The position numbers were made by a program, and so were the translations under genes. Shown piece after piece: positions 57,111 through 64,000 of a DNA stretch of 64,000 nt (position 1 is the stretch's first letter; each line of letters begins with the position of its first letter). The notes beneath the pieces were generated by a model, which saw only the letters and a list, made by a program, of their open reading frames with translations, had not been told where the DNA came from and did no database searches. The stretch is from Buddleja alternifolia (lineage: Eukaryota; Streptophyta; Magnoliopsida; Lamiales; Scrophulariaceae), in contig CM033401.1 in assembly GCA_019426215.1 (NCBI GenBank), forward strand, positions 19,039,134-19,103,133, written 5' to 3'.

Positions 57111-58312
57111 GATTATGAGATATGGCAAATGGATGTCAAAATGGCTTTTCTGAATGGATTCCTCGAGGAGGATATCTATATGGAATAGCCAAAGGGTTTT
57201 GTAACCGAGTCCGATATCTATAAAGCATGTAAACTTGAGAGGTAAATATATGGTCTCAAGCAAGCATCTAGAAGCTGGAATCTCCATTTTGATGAAGTAG
57301 TAAAGGGATATGGCTACATCAAGAATGAAGATGAACCCTGTGTCTACAAGGAGACTAATGAGAGCAAACTTTTGTTCTTAGTAATATATGTGGATGACAT
57401 TCTGCTTATAGGAAATGGCATAGGAATGCTCACCACAGTCAACAAATGGCTTTCGAGTATGTTTTCCATGAAAGACTTGGGAGAAGCAACATACATTCTA
57501 GGAACTCGTATCTACAGGGATTGAACGAATAGAATGATAGGTCTCTCTCAAGCCCTTTATTTAGAAAAGGTCCTAAAGAGGTTTGGGATGGACAATTCTA
57601 AGAAAAGGTTTCTTCCTATGAGGCATGGAGTACACTTGTCCAAGTCTATGTGCGGTCAAAGTGAGGAAGATAGGTAGGTGATGAGTAATGTACCCTATGC
57701 TTCTACAGTAGGTAGCCTGATGTATGCAATGTTGTGTACTAGAACCGGCATTGCCTATGCTGTGAGCGTGGTGAGTCGATTTCAGGCAAACCCGAGAAAG
57801 GAACATTGGATAGCTATAAAGAATATCCTAAAGTGTCTGAAGAAAGCTAAGGATATGGTTGTCATATATGGAGGTGGAGACCTGAAGATGGAAGGTTGTT
57901 CTGATTCAGATTTTCAATCTGATGCTGATGACCGAAAATCCATTTCAGGGTTTGTTTTTATTATCAATGATGGAGCGGTGTCTTGGAAAAGTTCCAAGCA
58001 AAGCACAACCGCTGATTCCACCACTGAAGCGGAGTATGTAGCAGCCTCAGAGGCAGCGAAAGAAGTTGTTTGCATGAGAAAGTTTCTTGGAGAACTTGAA
58101 TTGGTCCCTAGTGCTCAGCTCCCGTTACCACTTTATTGTGATAACAATGGAGCTATAGCACAAGCCAAGGAACCGAGGTCTCATAACAAATCCAAACACA
58201 TTGAGAGAAGATTTCACATCATCAAGGAGATTATTTGCAGAGAAGAGATAGCAATGCAGAAAATAGCCTCAGCTGACAATGTAGTTGACCCGTTCACCAA
58301 ACCACTACCTTA
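57111..58312 (+). pseudogene. Copia polyprotein, 3' half (reverse transcriptase and RNase H), with stops
   Basis: It begins inside RT with DYEIWQMDVKMAFLNGFLEE, runs through VIYVDDILLIGN (the YVDD active site), PYASTVGSLMYAMLCTRTGI and WKSSKQSTTADSTTEAEYVA. It ends with RSHNKSKHIERRFHIIKEII and DNVVDPFTKPLP. At least four in-frame stops are visible (after EDIYME, ACKLER, RIYRD and SEEDR). Gag, protease, integrase and the first part of RT are missing; the sequence starts at the TTA of the Harbinger terminus. Confidence 0.88.
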
Positions 58313-58388
58313 GGTTGTTTTGGACAGACACCTGGAAAGAATGGGTATTAGATACCACAATGAGTGGCATTGAGTGCAAGTGGAAGAT

Positions 58389-60140
58389 TGTTAAGATTAT
58401 GCCCTCAGGTGCCATAGAGGATAGTATGCATAGGGCATCTATCTTATATTGAACTTAAATATTATTTATAATAAAAGTCATCATTTAAATTTTCACATAA
58501 TTCTTATCTGCATGTATAAGTTGTGTAAAATATTTTGCCCATGTTTTCAGTGCACTCCCTCTACTTCTTATGGGATAGGAAGAGTGGCACTAGAGAGATC
58601 GATCTTGATTACTAAAACAAGTTCGCAAGTAATATGAAGTCCTTAATGGACAAATAAAGACTTCGAATACTTGTACAATCTTAACTTCGACATGGGAGTG
58701 CCTGTTTAGTATCATGGGATGATAGGAGATTAAGATTGTAGGCACATCAGTGGAACTGATATGCTCGAACATGACTCGCATCAATTCTGTCACATGGGTT
58801 TCACTTTGTGACTGTCAATGACAGAATTGGTTATGTGTACTAGGTATATGTGAACCTTTGACCTGAAGTATCAGGCTGAAGATGCACTTGTGACGTCAAA
58901 TCTTTCACTAGAGTAGTTAGACCCAATTTACCCGTTGGTGGGGTCAACCAAAAAATGTGGATTTGATGGGCAAGTGGTAGTCTTAGCAGATATCTAAGAG
59001 GGATTTGTTCTCTCATAAGTGAATGAGAATGTACCTTATGTAATTATAGATAAATAGAGATCAAAGTCTTTAGCCAAAGCAAACGAGACGATTATTCTAA
59101 GTACCAAATCGATCTCAATGATCTCATATTATTATAATTTATACATATGATCAAGTCCAGTGAGTTTGACATAACCATGACTCTCACTTAACCGGGGAAC
59201 ATGAACGAAGGGTTTATACATACACGGTACTTACGATTGAAATGTTGTGGAATGATCCATTAATTCGCATTTCATTTGGGTTACGAAGTGGGCCACATGA
59301 CTGACTAAGTGTTACCCATTTTCTTTGGTTTCCTCTCATTGCAAAATGAAACGAACCTAAAGAGTCGCGCTAGAGAATTGATGAAGAAAATTGAAAAAAG
59401 GATTTTTTATTTTCTATCTTATTTTGGAGAGATTTAATTTATTGGATAAGTTAAATAATGAATTGCTTATTGGATAAGATTAATTATTAATTAATTTCTT
59501 AGAGAAATATATTAATGAATTAATTTATCTAGTTAATTTTATTATTTAATTAATATATTTATTTATTGGATATAATAAATAATTAATTGAATAAAGAAAT
59601 TAACAAAACAAAAGAATTCCGAGCCCTACATGGGGCGTCCTTAGGCTAGGTTGGATGATCAAATTGGTCTCTTTTGTTTTGTCTTAGTTAACAAGTCATT
59701 GTGTTATGAAAGGGCTCTCTTGACTTTAACCTAGAAAAGAAAAAATAGTTACATGAATTGTAACTCTCCAAAGAATAGAAGAAGAAAAATATCCTCCCTA
59801 GCTATACACAAAAGCCGTCGCCCCTATAGACAACAAGAAGGGAATTTTTCTTCATCAATTCACGCGTGATAATTTAGAGGCAACGTGATTCGTTGTTAGA
59901 TTCATCTATAACTTCAAGAATTGAAGAACACGAGGGTTGAAGAATTTAAGAAGTTCATCAATCTAAAGTTTAAAAGAAGAATTGGATTCTCCTACCACCT
60001 CGCTTCAACGGCTAAGTCGGATTTACTCATTAATGCATGTTTGGGATTCAATTATGCAAATTAGAGTACACTTTTGGGTTTTAAATTAAATTTTTGAAAA
60101 CCTTCCGCTGCGTTCATGTGTTGTTACGTGAAACCCAACA
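58389..60140 (+). repeat. 3' LTR of the truncated copia element (Angela/BARE-like)
   Basis: It follows the tract AGTGGAAGAT and starts TGTTAAGATTATGCCCTCAG, ending GTGAAACCCAACA, 1752 bp. Length and the start (TGTT....ATTATGCCCT) resemble LTRs of the Angela/BARE lineage. No second copy is in the window, so the ends rest on the TGTT/AACA termini, the polypurine position and the related solo LTR beside it. Confidence 0.75.
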
Positions 60141-60190
60141 GTTGCATACTCCCAAACAACTTTGGCGATAAGTACTTGATTCCATTTTTA

Positions 60191-61475
60191 TGTTGGTGTT
60201 ATGCCCTCAGATGCCATAGAGGATAGAATGTATAGGGCATATTCATTGTAATTAAACATTATTTATATAAAGGCGTTTAAGTTGTTTTCTTATTGGCATT
60301 TATAAAGATAAAATCAACAACTGAAAGTCCATGACATGCATTAAGGCGAACTTTCTACTCCCTATAGGTTATGGAGAATAACACTAGAAAAAATCAGTAC
60401 TCATTGTCTAAATAAGTTCGCATGTCGAAGAAAGTCTTGATTGGACATCAGGAACAGATAAGACTTGTACGGCATAAGCTTTGACATGGAAGTGCTAGTT
60501 GAGCACTAGGTGGTAGTGGGAGCTTATATCATAGACATGCCAATTTCACTGATTTGTTCGAACATGACTCACCTCGGTTTTGTCACATTGGTTTTACTCA
60601 ATGATAGAACTGATAAACTGTGATAGGTACGCGTGAACCTTAGACTTAAGAAATCACGTTGAAGATGTACTTGTGATATCAAGTTCGTCATTAGAGTAGT
60701 TAGACTCAATTCACCCATTGGTAGAGTCAACCTCAAAATGCCACTTGATAGACATATAGTAGACTGGCTAAGTGTTACTCACATCCTTTTGGTTTCCCCC
60801 CAATTGCCTTTTCAGACGAACCTAAAGAGTTGTGCTTAAAGGAATTGCAAAGGGAAAAATGATTTTTGATTAAAAGATTTTTTCGGTATTTGATATCTAT
60901 TATTATTATTAAATAATTAATTTATCATTTGATGATATGATTAATTAATTAATTAATTTCTTGGAGGAATTAATTATGTTTTAATTAATTAAATTAATTA
61001 TTGGATAAATATATTAAATAAATAGAATTGAATTAATTGAAACCAAGTGGTGCACTAGCTCGAAGGCTAGCACCCGGCTAGAATGCGCATCCAACATGGA
61101 CGCTCTACGCCTTGGTTTTCAAGAGTTATGTAACTCTTAAGTAGTGTGTTTATATAGTACTTAAAATGAGTTAAAAACCCTAGCCTCCTTCTTCACAGAG
61201 AAAAAGGAAGAATTCAGTCAAAAACTCTCTTCCCTCATCCTATCTCTTAGCCGTCCACCACAGTGAAGAAATGAGGAGGATTTCTGCTTTGGATTCCGGT
61301 GCGAGACTTTAGAGGCAGTGACAAATTTGTTGCTCGGGTCAGATTTTTGGAATAAGCATATAACGAAGAACATATAAGTTTCTTCGTTTAATTTTGAATA
61401 TGGAAAATCAGAGATGAATCACAACTTGACTTTTTTAATTCATCTGCTGCGTTTTTATATACACGTTCCCCAACA
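60191..61475 (+). mobile_element. Solo LTR of a related copia element
   Basis: It starts TGTTGGTGTTATGCCCTCAG and ends GTTCCCCAACA, 1285 bp, flanked by the 5-bp duplication TTTTA (60186-60190 and 61476-61480). No internal sequence is left, as expected after recombination between two LTRs. It shares the LTR head (ATGCCCTCAG(G/A)TGCCATAGA) and several internal phrases with the LTR at 58389 but is shorter and diverged. Confidence 0.85.
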
Positions 61476-61489
61476 TTTTATACAAGGGT

Positions 61490-61642
61490 TACACAGTCTC
61501 TTCTTCAACATCTCAACCCTAATACATAACGGATTCATATTCTCCAATGTTATCCACAAATCCAACACTACAACGTACTAACATTATCTTTTCGGGCTTT
61601 AAATTACGATGAACGCAACCATGACCATACAGATGATGAGGC
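61490..61642 (-). pseudogene. Protein-kinase relic (catalytic-loop exon)
   Basis: After an acceptor-like TATATAG the minus strand reads PHHLYGHGCVHRNLKPEKIM, resembling kinase subdomain VIb (HRDLKPENIL) with the catalytic Asp changed to Asn. A phrase GEYESVMY follows, then stops. The sequence continues on the other side of the solo LTR (60141-60190, WNQVLIAKVVWEYA). The family inside the kinases cannot be named. Confidence 0.45.
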
Positions 61643-62068
61643 CTATATAAAATTAAAATTTGTATTGTAAAATTTATCAATTTAAAAATACAAAATAAAA
61701 CTAATTAAGTATAGAAAAAAATAAATACAATAATTTTAACTTAGTAATTTATGTCAAAAAATTGTCAAACTTAGATGCTTGAGTTTTTTAATGAAAAGTT
61801 GGTGAAATATGTATTAAATTGAAAAATATAAATTTTCATGAGGGTTTTGGACACAATGGCTTAGTAATTTTCCCAACGTTAATTTGTAAAAAGACTTGAC
61901 TAGATATTTGTTATTTTTATATTTTTTATCAAGGACCGAGCGTACACAAGCTCCCTCTAACACAAAATATGACGTAGGCTCAACCACTTGGGCCGGTCGA
62001 CCTTTGCTGGGCTCCCCTCCTAATTGTAATGGAAGTCGCGAACCTAAGATATGGGCTTATTGATCACC
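61643..62068. other. AT-rich flank with a tRNA-like repeat phrase
   Basis: Mostly AT-rich. On the minus strand near 61995 the phrase GGCCCAAGTGGTTGAGCC resembles the A box of tRNA-derived plant repeats, but no B box follows. No gene is seen. Confidence 0.35.
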
Positions 62069-62076
62069 CATTAACC

Positions 62077-62972
62077 TAGGGGTGTTCATGGTTTTTCAAA
62101 CGTACCATACCAACCGTACCGAAATTGCGGTTTTTTTGTATAAAAATTTAGGTTTTGATACGATCCGTGGCCGTATATTTAGATATGGTTTTGGTTTTAA
62201 AAATTCTGAACCGATAAAAAACTGCACCGAACCATATATTACATATAATAATTAATTATATTATTCATACATATATATAAGTGACTCTACTTAAGAAATT
62301 TCCAGAACGTATAGGGACTATGAATCAAATTTACTACACAACTTATGTAAGATTTGGACAATTGTAAATAATTGTAAATTTAGAAATTAGTTAATAGAAT
62401 TTATCGCTCAACTTTTTTTAATTGATTCCTATTTAATTTATATTTTTAACTTAGTATTTTTGTGTTGGTTTCAACTATAATTATTGGAGTTCCATTCTTA
62501 CTTGACTCTTATTTTTATTTTAATGCTAATAATTTTCTTCTCTTTTAGAATATCATGTAAAATTTCACTAACTGAGATCTTTTTAAAGTCCATCAATATT
62601 AAATTATACTATTTACTGAGATATTCATGTGACTTATAGTTATAATTGTTTTTTTAAATACTTTTTCCTTTATATTGCTTTGATCATAATATGTCAATCT
62701 AAGGATCTCTTATGTGATAAAGTCGTATTAATGAGTGTACGATAAATTTCACTAGACTTTTGTGCATAAAAAGTAGACATAATACTATGTGGATAAATAT
62801 ACAAAAAATACCGCAAAATTGTGTCATACCATACCGAAACCACTTGATACCGGATGCCATGGTACAAGTATCAAAAAGTCCGGTTTTGATTTTAATTATC
62901 TAAATACCGTAATTATTGCTATGGTATAAATTTACTGAACAAACAGCAAAACCCGAATCGTGTGCACCCCTA
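62077..62972. mobile_element. hAT-type MITE, 896 bp
   Basis: The ends are TAGGGGTGTTCA and, inverted, TAGGGGTGCACAC. The flanking 8-bp direct repeat is CATTAACC (62069-62076 and 62973-62980), the duplication length of hAT elements. The interior is AT-rich with phrases like CCATACCAACCGTACCGAAA and no coding capacity. Confidence 0.88.
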
Positions 62973-63029
62973 CATTAACCTGTCCAGGCAAGTATGATAA
63001 TTGTAATAATTTCATGTTAGAAATGTGGT

Positions 63030-63150
63030 TACTATTTCATCCGGTGAAAACTCGAGTTACCGGTTGGGGTTTGAACTCAACTCCTCCTAAAGAACGTATT
63101 AGACTCACCCGAGCAACAGAGCAACTACACAAGCCCTGTTGCGCTACATA
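63030..63150 (-). repeat. tRNA-like (SINE-head-like) segment
   Basis: On the minus strand TGTGTAGTTGCTCTGTTGC (A-box-like) is followed about 45 bases later by GAGTTCAAACCCC (B-box-like). No flanking duplication or 3' tail was identified. Confidence 0.3.
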
Positions 63151-63630
63151 TGGACTCCCCGAGTCTTGTTATGAAGGATTGCATGATTTTCATTTCCACC
63201 AAGTTAAAGTTGGTTTCGTTTTCTAGTTTATAGTGCTTATTAATATTAAAATTTAATAGGCGTATTTAAATTTCATTTCCCCCTCAACTTTAAGAAATCA
63301 GATAAAATTTAAGAAACACGGTAGGAAATCATAAAATGTGTTATATCCATTAAAAAGTCTAGAAGCACTACAAAATGTTGGGAAAGATATAAAACGTATG
63401 TTCAAGATCAGCAGAAGTGATAAAACTCAGGTTCAAAAACAAAAGTAAAGCTGGATAATGAGATCAATCGAATTAGACTTTATTGGAATCTTCACATATC
63501 AACAATTGTTGCTAGCTAACTCCTATGATGAATTAATAACTTTTCATTAGTTACCAAAATAAAAAATTAAATATTCTGATGAAATACTCGAACTACTTCA
63601 TGAGACTAGCCTCCAGAAACACAAATTCTT
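63151..63630. other. 3' flank of the gene at the right edge
   Basis: AT-rich sequence downstream of the minus-strand stop at 63631. Probably 3' UTR and spacer; nothing else is seen. Confidence 0.4.
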
Positions 63631-63999
63631 TTAATTGCCCTTGGATAAACGGTCATACATCATTGAAAACTCAGAAAAACTCCAAATATTGTCGCACGAG
63701 CTGGATCCATTTCCATCCTCCAAGTGAAAATCATCATGCAACAACTCATCTCCATCATCACGACGACATGAACAATACTCTTCTATATAGCTCGACCAAT
63801 CAAAATCATCATCATTCGATTGCTCATGAGCCGGTAAGACATCCACTGATTTCCCGCTTACGCCATCCAACTCATTATTATTATCAACCGAATTTCCGAA
63901 TTGAGAATAATCCTTAGTAGAAATATTATGAAGTTGATTAATATGATTGCATTCGGGGGACATCATGAAACAAGTCCAACTGAGGAAGGCTTGGCATAA
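63631..63999 (-). CDS. C-terminal part of an acidic, Ser/Asp-rich plant protein (unrecognised)
   Basis: The minus-strand frame is open from the window edge to TAA at 63631. It is rich in Asn, Ser and Asp (EQSNDDDFDWSSYIEEYCSC, DELLHDDFHLEDGNGSSSCD) and ends with an aromatic patch (NIWSFSEFSMMYDRLSKGN). Such acidic tails ending in a W-S-F motif are common at the C-terminus of plant transcription factors such as MYB proteins, but no DNA-binding domain is in view. The call of a real coding end rests on the uninterrupted frame and composition. The apparent plus-strand ORF over the same bases is taken to be its shadow. Confidence 0.45.
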   Translation of the reverse strand, partial: LCQAFLSWTCFMMSPECNHINQLHNISTKDYSQFGNSVDNNNELDGVSGKSVDVLPAHEQSNDDDFDWSSYIEEYCSCRRDDGDELLHDDFHLEDGNGSSSCDNIWSFSEFSMMYDRLSKGN

Positions 64000-64000
64000 T

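Noticed and set aside
57573..57806. Minus-strand ORF in the copia region
   Set aside because: Shadow of the copia RT/RNase H reading frame.
62960..63226. Plus-strand 88-codon ORF overlapping the hAT MITE end
   Set aside because: It starts inside the MITE terminus, crosses the target duplication and a tRNA-like segment; no protein family features.
63579..63917. Plus-strand His/Asn-rich 112-codon ORF at the right edge
   Set aside because: It overlaps the minus-strand frame, which runs open to the window edge and has plausible protein composition; the His-rich plus frame is best explained as its complement.

Overview
This window is nuclear DNA of a flowering plant, most likely a eudicot. It has spliced plant genes, TIP1-type and CLMP1/PHOX-type coding sequence, a DUF247 relic, long AT-rich spacers and a dense stack of plant transposable elements. 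It is one draft scaffold segment with a 172-base N gap at 48521-48692.

Host genes. The left edge holds the last two coding exons of a TPR/PB1 protein of the CLMP1/PHOX family (1-574, +). A DUF247 (UPF0481) pseudogene lies at 10320-11075. An ankyrin-repeat DHHC S-acyltransferase of the TIP1/PAT24 type runs on the minus strand in pieces from 40088 down to 13216. It is dead: two nonsense codons, a lost splice donor, missing membrane-segment exons, and insertions inside an intron and inside an exon. A protein-kinase relic lies near 61500-61642. The right edge holds the C-terminal end of an acidic protein I do not recognise (minus strand).

Mobile DNA, left to right. (1) A 7.1-kb CACTA element (2672-9770, TSD TCT) sits in the 3' flank of the CLMP1-like gene and carries only a frameshifted TNPA-like gene. 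(2) A MITE with about 75-bp inverted ends lies at 11935-12966. (3) An LTR element (14748-30562, TSD TATAT) sits in a TIP1 intron; its LTRs are young but its interior is decayed and repeat-filled. (4) A 9.3-kb CACTA element (15076-24393, TSD GCT) is nested inside the left LTR of (3). It encodes a TNPD transposase with one frameshift, and a 12-exon TNPA-like protein fused to a Ulp1-type cysteine peptidase. (5) A ~188-bp tandem array and a small Helitron lie at 31389-33211. (6) A gag-only LTR element (34222-39782, TSD GTTAC) splits a TIP1 ankyrin exon. (7) A Ty3/gypsy Tat-lineage element on the minus strand (from 40136 to the gap) has an antisense ORF. (8) A PIF/Harbinger region (about 49818-57107) holds a nuclease gene, one intact Myb/SANT gene and three further Myb/SANT-like relics. 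(9) A truncated Angela/BARE-like copia element lies at 57111-60140, followed by a related solo LTR (60191-61475, TSD TTTTA). (10) A hAT-type MITE lies at 62077-62972 (8-bp TSD).

The readable insertion order is TIP1, then LTR element (3), then CACTA (4). The most complete mobile system is CACTA (4). The least expected arrangement is the cluster of four Myb/SANT-type coding regions beside the Harbinger nuclease. All identifications come from reading the sequence against remembered family features; no database search was run.
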